Positions 25,991 through 35,456 are shown, numbered from the stretch's first letter. The stretch is 64,000 nucleotides of DNA from Pseudomonadota bacterium (GCA_039815145.1 JBCBZW010000001.1:1-64000), one strand, 5' to 3'. Numbers and translations: made by a program. Notes: generated by a model not told the origin, from the letters alone.

Positions 25991-28690
25991 ATGACGCGAC
26001 AACGTTTACTCGCACTGCTCACCTGCGCGCTGCTCGCGCTCGGGTTGAGCGCCTGCGGCGGTGGCTCGAGCGGCGGTGGCTCGAGCGGCGGTGGCGGTAC
26101 CGGCGGTGGTGACACCGGCGGCGACACCGGCGGCGGCGGCGGTGATACAGGCGGCGGCGGTGATACAGGCGGCGGTGGTGACACCGGCGGCGGCGACACG
26201 GGCGGTGATAGCGGCGGCGACACCGGCGGCGGTGACGATATGAGCGACGATGGCGTCGCGCAGACCATCACCGTGAGCGGCGTGGTCACCGATGCGCCGA
26301 TCGCCAACGCCATCGTGACACTCACGGTAGACGGCCAGCAATTCGAGGCACCGGTCCCGACGGACGCCAACGGCGCCTACACGGTGGAAATCTCGAGCAC
26401 CGATCCGGACGCCCTCGTTTTGTGTGAGGCCGTCGACCCTAACGGTGCTGCGCGCTTCACCGCCCTACTCGATGACTTCGAAGGCTTCCAGGAAGCGGCG
26501 AACGAGGAAGGCGTGGTCGAGGCCGTCGACATCACCAACGTGACCACAGCCCAGTACGTGCTCGCGACCCAGCTCACCGACGACGGCACGATCGATGACC
26601 TCGACGAGCTCGAAACCGCCGCCGAGATGGTGGACGCGGACGAACTCCTCGAACTCTCCGCCGCCATCAAGGTGGTGGTCGAGGCCATCGAAGGCGTGAC
26701 CCTTCCCGAGGGCATCACCGACACCCAGGAACTCGCGGAAGCGATCGCCGAGGGCACCACGACCTTCGTGGAAGACCTCGAGGTGACGAACCCCGGCACC
26801 CTCGACGAAGCCGTCGACCTGGTGCTGACGGACGGCAACGCGACCATCGAGTGGGATGAGGACACCGTTCCCGGCGTGTACATGCCGAGCGACGGCAACT
26901 CCGTCTTCGTGTTCTTCGCCGGCGGCCAGGGCCTGCGCCAGGAGTTCGGCGACTTTCACGACGACGGCGAATTCGATGGCGATGACTTCGATCGCGACCC
27001 CAGCGATGCCCCGGACGTCTGCTTCCCGCCCCCCGATGGCGCCACCCCGCCTGAGGGCGACGACGACGCCTTTGCCGATGGTAACGGCGATGCGCTCGAC
27101 GACGGCACCGGCGACGCCTTCGATGATGGCTCCGACGTCGGCGACGACGGCGTTGCCAGCGACGAAGACGGGGACGGCACCGGCGATGCCTTCGACGACG
27201 GCACCGACGTGGGTGATGACGGCGTCGCCAACGATGACGGTGGCGTGGCCCCCGGCGAGGTCCCGACGGACGAAGGCGACGCTTTCACCCCGCCCGGCGG
27301 TGAGGAGTTCTGCGACTTCGACCAGGACTTCGGCGATGACTACGACTACTACGACGACTACTACAGCGACGCCGAGGACTTCACCTGGTCCGTCAACGAG
27401 GCCGGTCAGCTGCGCATCGAGTTCACGGCTGCCGACGGCACCGTCGAGTTCCAGCTGGTTACGCTGATCGCCGTGTCCGGTGATGTAGTCAAGGTGTCCG
27501 TCGAGGACAGCAGCGACCAGCGAGAGGAGACCGACGGCGAGGCCGAGGAACGCGGTCCTCAGACCGACTCCGCCGTCTTCATGCGCTTTGCCGAGATGGG
27601 CTTCGACACCGCCACGGTGCCGGGCACCTACACCATCTTCGAGGTGGAGTTCGAAGATGAGGAAGCCGACGAAGAGGACGGCTTCGAAGAAGATCACGAG
27701 GAAGCCCTCGTGTTCCTCGGCGACGGCAACGGCTACGAGCTGGACCTCGAGACGGGCTTCCAGGACGGCGGCTTCACGTGGCGCGTGGACGGTAACGGCG
27801 TGCTGAGCCTGGCCGAGGCCGACGGTGAGACGGCGTCCGTCTACGTGCTCGATCGCACCAGCACGGGCCTGCTAACGGTCCTCGTGGTCGCCACCGAGAT
27901 CGAGGATGACGGCACCAGCTACCGCGAGCTCTTCGTGGAGACCCTGCAGTACTCGGAAGAGATCGCCGAAGGTCCGCAGCCCGACGCCGCCAACACGGCA
28001 GCGCTCGCGGGCAAGACCTACGCGCAGATCGACGCCGAGGAGATTGGCCTCTTTACCTTCGGTGCCGACGGCACCTTTACCGAGATCTTCGAGCGTCGTG
28101 AATTCGACGGCTACGAGTTCGGTGAGGACGAGGGCGAGTGGACCGTCGACGACCAGGGCGTCATCCGCGTCGATTTCGATGACGATGACGACGACGTCGG
28201 TGGCGTGCAGGTGGAAGCTGGCCTCGGTGAGGATCAGATGACCCTGCTGGTCGATCCCGACGATCAGTTCTCCATCACCGTCGATCGCGTGACGAGCTTC
28301 GACGAGGAGAGCCTCCTCGGCCTGTGGATGGAGCAGACCCTCGCCGGTGAAGAAACCGCGATGGTCATGTTCGAGGGCGGTGGCTTCGGCGTCTACGACC
28401 TCCAGGGTGAGAACCCGACGGAGTTCGAGTGGGCCGTCGACGATGAAGGCATTCTGCACGTGTTCCCCGTCGCCGGACCTGAGGATCCGGAGGGCGTGTT
28501 CACGGTGACCTTCTACAACCTGGCCACCAGCACCGAGAACATCCTACGCGTGGTGCAGGTGTTCCGCCTGGACGGTGAGCTCGACCCGCAGGTCGGCGGC
28601 GGGCCGGACCAGGAGGACGAGGCCTTCACCGATGAGGATGCGCAGGCACCGAACGTGCTGGTGGGCGTAACCCTCTCTCGCATGCCGTAA
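25991..28690 (+). CDS. Large acidic, glycine/aspartate-rich lipoprotein behind a cyclic-di-GMP riboswitch
   Basis: 899 residues from the ATG at 25991. The signal ends at lipobox LSAC (Cys22). Residues about 23-85 are a flexible Gly/Asp/Thr tract of GGGDT-type units. Then comes a carboxypeptidase-regulatory-like beta domain (VSGVVTDAPIANAIVTLTV) and a helical part (about 165-290). A second low-complexity acidic tract follows (about 355-440, units like GDAFDDG-DVGDDGVA), rich enough in Asp to bind calcium. The C-terminal half repeats a module with W-x-V-x(3)-G (FTWSVNEAGQLRI, FTWRVDGNGVLSL, GEWTVDDQGVIRV, FEWAVDDEGILHV). It is probably surface-exposed or periplasmic, and the long tether fits an adhesin or matrix role, but that is inference. 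It ends in a clear terminator. Confidence 0.85.
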   Translation: MTRQRLLALLTCALLALGLSACGGGSSGGGSSGGGGTGGGDTGGDTGGGGGDTGGGGDTGGGGDTGGGDTGGDSGGDTGGGDDMSDDGVAQTITVSGVVTDAPIANAIVTLTVDGQQFEAPVPTDANGAYTVEISSTDPDALVLCEAVDPNGAARFTALLDDFEGFQEAANEEGVVEAVDITNVTTAQYVLATQLTDDGTIDDLDELETAAEMVDADELLELSAAIKVVVEAIEGVTLPEGITDTQELAEAIAEGTTTFVEDLEVTNPGTLDEAVDLVLTDGNATIEWDEDTVPGVYMPSDGNSVFVFFAGGQGLRQEFGDFHDDGEFDGDDFDRDPSDAPDVCFPPPDGATPPEGDDDAFADGNGDALDDGTGDAFDDGSDVGDDGVASDEDGDGTGDAFDDGTDVGDDGVANDDGGVAPGEVPTDEGDAFTPPGGEEFCDFDQDFGDDYDYYDDYYSDAEDFTWSVNEAGQLRIEFTAADGTVEFQLVTLIAVSGDVVKVSVEDSSDQREETDGEAEERGPQTDSAVFMRFAEMGFDTATVPGTYTIFEVEFEDEEADEEDGFEEDHEEALVFLGDGNGYELDLETGFQDGGFTWRVDGNGVLSLAEADGETASVYVLDRTSTGLLTVLVVATEIEDDGTSYRELFVETLQYSEEIAEGPQPDAANTAALAGKTYAQIDAEEIGLFTFGADGTFTEIFERREFDGYEFGEDEGEWTVDDQGVIRVDFDDDDDDVGGVQVEAGLGEDQMTLLVDPDDQFSITVDRVTSFDEESLLGLWMEQTLAGEETAMVMFEGGGFGVYDLQGENPTEFEWAVDDEGILHVFPVAGPEDPEGVFTVTFYNLATSTENILRVVQVFRLDGELDPQVGGGPDQEDEAFTDEDAQAPNVLVGVTLSRMP

Positions 28691-28715
28691 GCACTGGCAA
28701 CAGCACTACCGTACT

Positions 28716-28750
28716 GGGGGCGACCGCGAGAGCGGCGCCCCCTTTCTTTT
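28716..28750 (+). terminator. Rho-independent terminator of the acidic lipoprotein gene
   Basis: GGGGGCG (28716-28722) pairs with CGCCCCC (28736-28742), followed by TTTCTTTT (28743-28750). It lies 26 bases after the lipoprotein stop and just before the convergent NuoM-like gene. Confidence 0.85.
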
Positions 28751-28755
28751 CGACG

Positions 28756-30243
28756 CTAGGGAATAGCGGCCTGCACCGCCGCCACGCGGTCGACGACGTA
28801 GGTCACGCTGGCATCCATCGCCTCCAGCAAGGGTCCCGGGTAGAGGCCGATACCGAGCACGGCCACCACCAAGGGCGCCAACGTCAGCACCTCGCGAAGA
28901 TCCAGGTCCGTCAGCTGACGAGCCGCCTCCGTACGCGCCTGCCCAAGTGCCACCCGCTGCAGCATCCAGAGCATGTAGGCGGCGCCCAGCACGATGCCGC
29001 CCATGGCCAGCACGACGAAGACGAAGTTCTCGTAGGACACGCCGACCAGGATCAGGAACTCGCCGATGAAGTTCGACGTGGCGGGCAACCCGAAGGACGC
29101 CACGGCAAAGAGGCTCAGTATCGCGACGAACCTGGGCATACGCTTGTACAAGCCACCGTAGTCGGCGATCTCACGGCTGTGCGTGCGGTTGTATAGCTGG
29201 CCGACGATCAGGAACATCGCGCCGGTGGTCAGGCCGTGGGTCATCATCTGCAGGATTGCACCTTCGATGCCTTCGTTGCTGAAGGAGAAGATGCCCAAGG
29301 TCACAAAGCCCATGTGCGAGACCGACGAGTAGGCGACCAGGCGCTTCAGGTCCGTCTGCGCCAGGGCCATGTACCCGCCGTAGAGAATTCCGGCCACCGA
29401 CAACCACAGCATGTACGGCGCGAACTGCAGCGCCACCTCGGGGAAGATCGGCAGGCAGAAGCGGATCAGGCCATAGCCACCCATCTTGAGCAGCACGCCG
29501 GCCAGCAACACACTGCCGGCCGTTGGCGCTTCCGAATGCGCATCCGGCAGCCACGTGTGGAAGGGCAGCATCGGCAGCTTGATGGCGAAGCCCAGGAACA
29601 GGGCCAGGAATATCCAGAACTGGGAGTTGGCCGAGTAGTCATGCTCGGCGAGCATCAGGATGTCGAAGGTGCCCGCCTGCAGGGATAGGCTGAGGATGCC
29701 CACCAGTAGCAGCAAGCTGCCGAGCAGACTGTAGATCACGTACTTCATGCCGGCCGCGATACGTTCCGGTCCGCCCCACAGCACGATCATGAAGTACATG
29801 GGAATCATCGTGACTTCCCACAGCATGAAAAACAGGAAGGCATCCAGCGCCGTGAAGACCACCAACATGGCGCCTTCCACCAGCAGGATGAGCATCATGA
29901 ACGGCTTCAGCCGGCTGGTGATCGAATCCCAGGAACCGAGCACGCAGAGCGGCGGCAGAATGCTGGTGAGCAGCACCAGCAACAGGCTGATGCCGTCGAC
30001 GCCGACGGCGTACTGAATGCCGAAGGTGGGCATCCACTCGACCCGTTCGACGAACTGCATGCCCTGGTCCGTGAGATCGAAGCCGATCCACAGCACCACG
30101 GCCAGCGCCAGGTTCACCAGGGTGATCGCGAGCGTCGTCGACAGTACCGCGACCCGGCCGCGAACGAATGCCAAGACCGCCATGCCGAGAAACGGCACCG
30201 CGATCATTACGCTCAACAGGTGGTTTGAAAACAATTCGTTCAC
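28756..30243 (-). CDS. NuoM-like proton/cation-translocating subunit of the DabA-Mrp operon
   Basis: 495 residues with about 14 hydrophobic segments and the NuoM/MrpD signatures: MLWEVTMIPMYFMIVLWGG (with the conserved membrane Glu), LPMLPFHTWLPDAHSEAPTAGSVLLAGVLLKMGGYG and LKRLVAYSSVSHMGFV. It ends the ten-gene operon. No complex I genes (nuoA-K) surround it, so it serves the antiporter-like complex encoded upstream, not a respiratory complex I. The direction of ion flow is inference. Confidence 0.87.
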   Translation of the reverse strand: MNELFSNHLLSVMIAVPFLGMAVLAFVRGRVAVLSTTLAITLVNLALAVVLWIGFDLTDQGMQFVERVEWMPTFGIQYAVGVDGISLLLVLLTSILPPLCVLGSWDSITSRLKPFMMLILLVEGAMLVVFTALDAFLFFMLWEVTMIPMYFMIVLWGGPERIAAGMKYVIYSLLGSLLLLVGILSLSLQAGTFDILMLAEHDYSANSQFWIFLALFLGFAIKLPMLPFHTWLPDAHSEAPTAGSVLLAGVLLKMGGYGLIRFCLPIFPEVALQFAPYMLWLSVAGILYGGYMALAQTDLKRLVAYSSVSHMGFVTLGIFSFSNEGIEGAILQMMTHGLTTGAMFLIVGQLYNRTHSREIADYGGLYKRMPRFVAILSLFAVASFGLPATSNFIGEFLILVGVSYENFVFVVLAMGGIVLGAAYMLWMLQRVALGQARTEAARQLTDLDLREVLTLAPLVVAVLGIGLYPGPLLEAMDASVTYVVDRVAAVQAAIP

Positions 30244-30251
30244 GTCGGTCG

Positions 30252-32336
30252 CTACCCCGCGATCCAGTAGAAGAAGGTCAACGCAGCAATCAGAGAAAGC
30301 ACGACGACCAGCAGATTGTGCTGCAGGGTGCGTGGCTCGATGCGCCGTGCCGCCTGGCCCGATGCATCCACCCCCTTACCTAGTCCATCGACCGTTTTCG
30401 AGATACCGGCCGTATCGACGTTGCGCCCGAGCCATCGGGCAAGACTGACGCTGCCGGAACCGACGCGGGTTACCTGTCGGTCGACCGCGATGTCGATAGC
30501 GCCCAAGCGGCGAGCGAGACCGACGCTGCCGGAACCCACGTTGGTCACCTGTCGGTCGACCGCCATGTCGATAGCGCCCAAGCGGCGGGCGACACCAAGG
30601 CTGATGGCGCCCATCGAGAGCACCAGTCGATCGATGATGCCTCGATCGATCTTCGCCCACATCCAGCGAGCGGCACCGAGGGTCGGGCGCACGATGATCA
30701 CCTCGTAGATCTCATCGAAGTAGCCCTTGTTGAGGAAGAACACGTAGAGGCGCTTCTTCCACTCGGCACCACCGGCCACCCCAGCCTTATCGCGCCGTGT
30801 GTAGGCGACGCCCCAGCCGAGCAGCGCAACACCGATCGGCACCAGCACCCATAGGGTCAACCCCGAACTTGGCGATGCTGGCGCACCGCCTACCGCGGGT
30901 GATAGGAACTCGGCGAACCAACGCCAGATCACCAGTAGCAAGGCGATCGCCACGCCGGCCACCACCGCGATGCCGCCAAGCAGTCGCGTGGAGAAGGGAG
31001 TAGGCGTGACCCGCGAGCCCGCGCGGACGCCTGAGACGCCGTGACCGAATACCGTGGTGAAACCCTTGAACAGGTACATGGCCGTGAAGAACACGGTGCA
31101 GCTACCTACCACCCACAGCGCGACAGCGGCCGTGGTAAAGCCCTGGGAGAGCCACAGGTCACGATAGGCACCGGAGAACACCACCAACGGGGGCAGCACG
31201 GAGAGCACCAGGGCCCACAGGAACAGCCCCTGAGAAGGCGCGTGGGACTTCTCTTCCTCGAGTTCGAAGCGACGATGGGTCGAGGCCAGGACGTTGCCGG
31301 TGGACAGGAACAGGAACGCTTTGAAGAAGCCGTGCGCCAAGAGGTGGAAAATCGCGGCCACGAACGCGCCGACCCCGCACAGGAAGGTCATGAAACCGAG
31401 TTGGCTGATGGTGGAGTACGCGAGCGTTCGCTTGACGTCCGTCTGGGTCAACGACACGACCGACGCAAACAACGCGGTCACCGCGCCGACGGTGGCGATC
31501 ACCGCCATGCCGCTCTGCGAGAGCACGATCACCGGACTCAGGCGCGCCAGCAGGAAGGGCCCGGCGTTCACCATGGTCGCCGCGTGGATCAGCGCCGACA
31601 CGGGTGTTGGCGCTTCCATCGCCAGCGGCAGCCACGCATGGGTCGGCACCTGGGCGGACTTGCCCATAGCCCCCATGAACAGGCAAAGGGTGATCAGCGT
31701 GACAGAGAGTGTCGGAATCTCCGTACCCGATCGCGCGAGACTCAGAATCTCCTGGATGTTCAGGGTGCCGAAGGTCACGAAGGTGAGAATGATGCCGATG
31801 AACAGCCCCACGTCCGCCACGGCATTGACCAGGAACACCTTGGTCGCCGCCTTCGCCGCAGCCTCACGCTCGCCGTAGTGCGAGACGAGCAGGTAGGAAC
31901 AAAGGCCCATGACCTCCCAGAACATGAACGTGAGCAGGAGGTTGCTGCTCATCACCAGCACTGTCATGGCACCGGTGAACAACGCCGTTAGGGCGAAGAA
32001 ACGACTGTGGCGGGCATCGCTGATCATGTATCGCGACGCGTAGATCTGGACGATGGAACTGACGCCGGTGACCAGCAGCAACAACAACACGGTGAGCTGA
32101 TCGACGAAAAAGCCCACGTCGACCTTCAGGCTCCCCACATCGAGCAGCTGGTAAAGCGTGATCTCCATCGCCCCGTTCGCGCGAACGTCGAGGAATAGAG
32201 AGACGGACAGCGCGAACGATACGGCGATGGCAGGAATCACCAACCGGTGACCCACCCCTTCGAGCTGACGCCCGAACAGGGCGAGCACCAGCGCCGCGAG
32301 CAGGGGCAAGAACGGTATCAAGACGTAGATCGACAT
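30252..32336 (-). CDS. dabB: NuoL/DabB-like antiporter subunit with a duplicated C-terminal segment
   Basis: 694 residues. The N-terminal 500 residues have the NuoL/MrpA-type core: LLLTFMFWEVMGLCSYLLVSH, GKSAQVPTHAWLPLAMEAPTPVSALIHAATMV and KRTLAYSTISQLGFM. The C-terminal part, after about 560, has a charged stretch with two 25-residue direct repeats (ARRLGAIDMAVDRQVTNVGS and ARRLGAIDIAVDRQVTRVGS), then a final hydrophobic anchor (HNLLVVVLSLIAALTFFYW). In DAB-type inorganic carbon pumps, DabB is a NuoL-like partner of DabA. This gene is the best candidate in the operon for that role, though the NuoM- and MrpD-like subunits are also possible. The gene symbol is by analogy. Confidence 0.8.
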   Translation of the reverse strand: MSIYVLIPFLPLLAALVLALFGRQLEGVGHRLVIPAIAVSFALSVSLFLDVRANGAMEITLYQLLDVGSLKVDVGFFVDQLTVLLLLLVTGVSSIVQIYASRYMISDARHSRFFALTALFTGAMTVLVMSSNLLLTFMFWEVMGLCSYLLVSHYGEREAAAKAATKVFLVNAVADVGLFIGIILTFVTFGTLNIQEILSLARSGTEIPTLSVTLITLCLFMGAMGKSAQVPTHAWLPLAMEAPTPVSALIHAATMVNAGPFLLARLSPVIVLSQSGMAVIATVGAVTALFASVVSLTQTDVKRTLAYSTISQLGFMTFLCGVGAFVAAIFHLLAHGFFKAFLFLSTGNVLASTHRRFELEEEKSHAPSQGLFLWALVLSVLPPLVVFSGAYRDLWLSQGFTTAAVALWVVGSCTVFFTAMYLFKGFTTVFGHGVSGVRAGSRVTPTPFSTRLLGGIAVVAGVAIALLLVIWRWFAEFLSPAVGGAPASPSSGLTLWVLVPIGVALLGWGVAYTRRDKAGVAGGAEWKKRLYVFFLNKGYFDEIYEVIIVRPTLGAARWMWAKIDRGIIDRLVLSMGAISLGVARRLGAIDMAVDRQVTNVGSGSVGLARRLGAIDIAVDRQVTRVGSGSVSLARWLGRNVDTAGISKTVDGLGKGVDASGQAARRIEPRTLQHNLLVVVLSLIAALTFFYWIAG
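30448..30597 (-). repeat. Two-copy 75-bp tandem repeat inside the NuoL-like gene
   Basis: Units 30448-30522 and 30523-30597 are 75 bases each and differ at only a few positions, mostly synonymous or conservative. The repeat is in frame and gives two copies of a 25-residue segment with the pattern ARRLGAID-x-AVDRQVT-x-VGSGSV. A weaker third start (ARWLG) follows. Confidence 0.9.
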
Positions 32337-32341
32337 GGCCG

Positions 32342-33805
32342 TCAGACGCCTCCACCGGTGACGAAGTCAACCAGTATCTTGAAGATGGGATCGCTGAACA
32401 CCCCGAGCGCGATCATGGCGACCGACGCCACGCCAAGGCTGGGCCATAGGAGCCCCGAGGCGGCTTGCGGTTGGACACCGGCGGGCGTCGAGCGGTGGAA
32501 CCACGCAGCGAAGACCCTCACGAAGTAGCCCAGGGTCAGCAGCGTCGATGCCACCACGGCGAAGGCCGCCAGGTAGTGGTCCGCCTCGAGGGCGCCCAAC
32601 ACGATGTTCCACTTGCCGAAGAAACCACCCATGGGGGGCAGGCCGACCATTCCTACCGCGACGATGATCAGAGACGCCGTCAACCAGGGCGACGGTCTGC
32701 CCGATTCGCGCAGGTCGTCCAGCGTGCGCACGCCGTGGCTACGCGCCAGCACCCCGGCGATCATGAAAAGGGCTCCCTGCATGACCGCGTCGTTGACCAG
32801 GTAGAAGATCCCACCCGCGAAGCCCGTCGCGTTGCCGAGACTAACACCCAAGAGGATCAACCCCACGTGGCCGATGCCGCCGTAGGCGAACATGCGCTTG
32901 AGATCGGTCTGAATGAGCGCGAGCGCGCCGCCGACGATCGCGGCGATGATGCCGATCTCCTCCAGCAGCACCAGCACCGGGACCGCGCTCACCTCCACGC
33001 CGGGCAGGATCAGGGAGTACTCGATTCGCACCCACGCCACCAGCGCTACCTTGGTCACCGTGGAGGCCAACAGCGGACTCACGGTTTCCGGTGCGTTCTG
33101 GTAGGCATCGGGCAGCCAGCCGTGCAGCGGAATCAGGGCCATCTTGATCGACAGCCCGAGGAAGATGTAGATCAGGCCACCGGCCACAGCCGTCGAGTTG
33201 ATCAGCTCGGGAAGCTGGGTGGCAAGGTCCGCCATGTTCAGGGTGCCCGTCGCCACGTAGAGGTGGCCGACGCCCAGCAGGTAAAGGGTCGCCCCGAGTG
33301 AGCCCAGGAGCAGGTAGCGAAATGCGTAGACAGCGCCCTTGCCGCCGCCCGCGCCGACCAGCGCGTAGGCCGCGATGGCCGAGACCTCCAGGAACACGAA
33401 CAGGTTGAACAGGTCCGCCGCGAATACGATCCCGACCAGCCCCGTGATCAGCAACAGCACGAGCGTGTAGTGGGTCATGCTCCGGTCGAAGCGGGAGGAG
33501 AAGGCCATGCGCCCGTAGAGGAGCGTCAGGAAGGCCACCGCGCTGACGGTCAGCACCACCAAGGCGGCGAGCGAATCGTTCAACCAGGCGATGCCGATCG
33601 GTGCCCCCCAGCCGCCGAGCGCGTACTCGATCGGCCCCTCGCTCAACACCACCCGTAGGTTGATCACGGCCAGCACCACCATGAGCGCGGCCGCACCGAT
33701 CGCGATTGGCTGACACCAGCCGCGCCGATTCGTGGTCACGAGCGGCATCGCCACGCCCGCGAAGAACGGCACGAGGAACAGCAGTATGGGCAGATGCTCG
33801 CTCAC
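32342..33805 (-). CDS. mrpD: MrpD/NuoN-like antiporter subunit
   Basis: 487 residues with about 14 hydrophobic segments. Visible are LFNLFVFLEVSAIAAYALV (conserved membrane Glu), LSIKMALIPLHGWLPDAYQNAPETVSPLLASTVTKVA and TDLKRMFAYGGIGHVGLI. These place it in the MrpD / NuoN antiporter-like family. Its start overlaps the end of the MrpC-like gene by 4 bases. It sits in the mrpB-mrpC-mrpD order typical of Mrp sodium/proton antiporters. Confidence 0.88.
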   Translation of the reverse strand: MSEHLPILLFLVPFFAGVAMPLVTTNRRGWCQPIAIGAAALMVVLAVINLRVVLSEGPIEYALGGWGAPIGIAWLNDSLAALVVLTVSAVAFLTLLYGRMAFSSRFDRSMTHYTLVLLLITGLVGIVFAADLFNLFVFLEVSAIAAYALVGAGGGKGAVYAFRYLLLGSLGATLYLLGVGHLYVATGTLNMADLATQLPELINSTAVAGGLIYIFLGLSIKMALIPLHGWLPDAYQNAPETVSPLLASTVTKVALVAWVRIEYSLILPGVEVSAVPVLVLLEEIGIIAAIVGGALALIQTDLKRMFAYGGIGHVGLILLGVSLGNATGFAGGIFYLVNDAVMQGALFMIAGVLARSHGVRTLDDLRESGRPSPWLTASLIIVAVGMVGLPPMGGFFGKWNIVLGALEADHYLAAFAVVASTLLTLGYFVRVFAAWFHRSTPAGVQPQAASGLLWPSLGVASVAMIALGVFSDPIFKILVDFVTGGGV

Positions 33806-34176
33806 TCGGCCTCCTGCAGCAGCTCGTTCTCATCGAGCGTGCGGTACTTGCGGTAGGCGAGGGAGACCAACGCCAGGGACACACCGAGGGTGGCCACCTG
33901 CACCACGATGGCCGTCACCGTGAGCACGTGGGGCAGCGGGTTGGCGTACTCGATGGCATTCACCACCGAATCGGGCCTTACGATCGGCACCGTGGCGCCC
34001 TGCTTTGCACTGAAGGCCACCAGGAAGAAAATCACGCTGGTCTGCAGGATGTACAGCCCGATCAGCTTCTTCACCAGGTTCGGGTGCACGACCATGATGT
34101 AGAGGCCCCAGAGGAACAGAATCACGAAGACAATGAAGTTCGGCCGCTGCAACCAGGCCTGAAGGAGCTCAAACAT
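33802..34176 (-). CDS. mrpC: MrpC/NuoK-like subunit
   Basis: 124 residues with three hydrophobic segments: NFIVFVILFLWGLYIMVV, KLIGLYILQTSVIFFLVAFS and PLPHVLTVTAIVVQVATLGVSLALVSLAY. The last two carry the NuoK/MrpC pattern. The ATG at 34174-34176 was chosen over upstream codons because GAGGT lies at the right distance and length then fits the family. It overlaps the MrpB-like gene by 8 bases and the MrpD-like gene by 4. Confidence 0.87.
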   Translation of the reverse strand: MFELLQAWLQRPNFIVFVILFLWGLYIMVVHPNLVKKLIGLYILQTSVIFFLVAFSAKQGATVPIVRPDSVVNAIEYANPLPHVLTVTAIVVQVATLGVSLALVSLAYRKYRTLDENELLQEAE

Positions 34177-34636
34177 GGGAAACCTCATCCGCGCCGTCGC
34201 CCTCATCTTCATCATCTGAGGCCAAGCTGATGGAAATCGACACGCCGGTCACGGCGACATCCACGGCCACACCAATCTGCGTCAACAAGATCCCGAGGTA
34301 CCTGCGGGAAGGTTCGTCCAGACCCGGCACCTCGAGGTTTGCGTAGTTCAGGAACTGACCGCCGCCGATCAGGCACAAGCCGCCCACGCCTGCAAAGATG
34401 AGTAGGCCGATGCCGTCGCCATGCAGCACAGCCCGCGCCAGGCGACTGTCATCGGCGTCCACGCCGAAGATCAGAATGGCGAGAATCATGCTTGCCGCCA
34501 GCACCACCCCGCCGACGAAGCCACCGCCGGGCCCGTACTGCCCGAACACCAGCACATAGAAGCCGAACAATTGCGCCACGGGGATCACGATCCGGCCCAG
34601 GGTGCGCACGATGACGCTGTCGTGGGGATGGATCAC
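34169..34636 (-). CDS. mrpB: MrpB/MnhB-like subunit
   Basis: 155 residues with four hydrophobic segments. SVIVRTLGRIVIPVAQLFGFYVLVFGQYGPGGGFVGGVVLAASM is the classic MnhB N-terminal pattern, including the GxGPGGGFVGG loop. The C terminus (ASDDEDEGDGADEV) is acidic and probably cytoplasmic. It overlaps its upstream neighbour by 4 bases. Confidence 0.9.
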   Translation of the reverse strand: MIHPHDSVIVRTLGRIVIPVAQLFGFYVLVFGQYGPGGGFVGGVVLAASMILAILIFGVDADDSRLARAVLHGDGIGLLIFAGVGGLCLIGGGQFLNYANLEVPGLDEPSRRYLGILLTQIGVAVDVAVTGVSISISLASDDEDEGDGADEVSHV

Positions 34637-35157
34637 TGACCGCGTCTCCGCAGCAGCAGCGCACAGGCGATACCCGCCGTGAAGATCACGATGGTCTCCA
34701 CCAGCGTATCCAGAGCGCGGTAGTCCATCAGGATCGAGGTGACCACGTTGGGGGTCCGCGTCTGCGCCACGCTGTTCTCGAGGTACTGCGGCGAGACGTG
34801 CGTGCTGGCGGGCGACGTGGGATCTTCGAACACCGGCAGGTCGCCCGCGCCGTAGAGCATCAACAAGGCCAGCAGCGGCAGACCGACGAGCGCTACCTTG
34901 GGCACCGGCAGGCGGCGAATCTGCGTGTCCTTCTCGTCGGTGCGGAACAAGGTCAGCAGGAAGAACACGGTGGCGAGTCCCGCGCCGACCACCGCCTCGA
35001 CGAACGCGACGTCGACGGCGCCGACCAGCGCCCAGACCAACGCCAGGGCAAAACTGTAAGAGCCCAGAATGAAGACGGCCGAGATGAGGTCCTTGACGAG
35101 GATCGCCCCGGCGGCCGTCATCACCAGCAGCAACAGCAGCGGCAACTCGAAAATCAC
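34633..35157 (-). CDS. MbhD/MbhE-like subunit (equivalent of the MrpA C-terminal part)
   Basis: 174 residues with about five hydrophobic segments. MTAAGAILVKDLISAVFILGSYSFALALVWALVGAVDVAFVEAVVGAG is the MbhD (DUF4040) pattern: a short hydrophobic domain corresponding to the C-terminal extension of MrpA. The last 40 residues (TSILMDYRALDTLVETIVIFTAGIACALLLR) match MbhE. So the functions that are fused to MrpA in many bacteria are a separate polypeptide here, and the NuoL-like subunit supplies the remaining part of MrpA. Confidence 0.85.
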   Translation of the reverse strand: MIFELPLLLLLVMTAAGAILVKDLISAVFILGSYSFALALVWALVGAVDVAFVEAVVGAGLATVFFLLTLFRTDEKDTQIRRLPVPKVALVGLPLLALLMLYGAGDLPVFEDPTSPASTHVSPQYLENSVAQTRTPNVVTSILMDYRALDTLVETIVIFTAGIACALLLRRRGQ

Positions 35158-35456
35158 TTGTCGTCGCTCCTCTCGCCTGGGCGAAGTCCCGCCCGGTAGG
35201 CTGCGCGAATGGCCGCGTGGGTGAACACGGGATTGAGCAGGTAGATGAGACCGAGCACTACGAGGATCTTCAGCAGGTTAGTACTGAACCCCTCGTAGAC
35301 CGCCAGCCCGCCCAACACGAACAGGGCCCCTAAGGCATCGGTCAGGGACAGCGCATGGGCGCGGCTGAACACATCGGGCAGGCGCAGCATGCCGATGGAG
35401 CCGACCACCAGAAAAAACAGCCCGATCACGATCAGGACAATGGCCAGCGCCGTCAT
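35154..35456 (-). CDS. mrpG: MrpG-like subunit
   Basis: 100 residues, typical for MrpG/MnhG. It has three hydrophobic segments and the signature GSIGMLRLPDVFSRAHALSLTDALGALFVLGGL. The ATG at 35454-35456 overlaps the end of the MrpF-like gene by 4 bases. It belongs to the small-subunit membrane arm of the Mrp-type complex. Confidence 0.92.
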   Translation of the reverse strand: MTALAIVLIVIGLFFLVVGSIGMLRLPDVFSRAHALSLTDALGALFVLGGLAVYEGFSTNLLKILVVLGLIYLLNPVFTHAAIRAAYRAGLRPGERSDDK

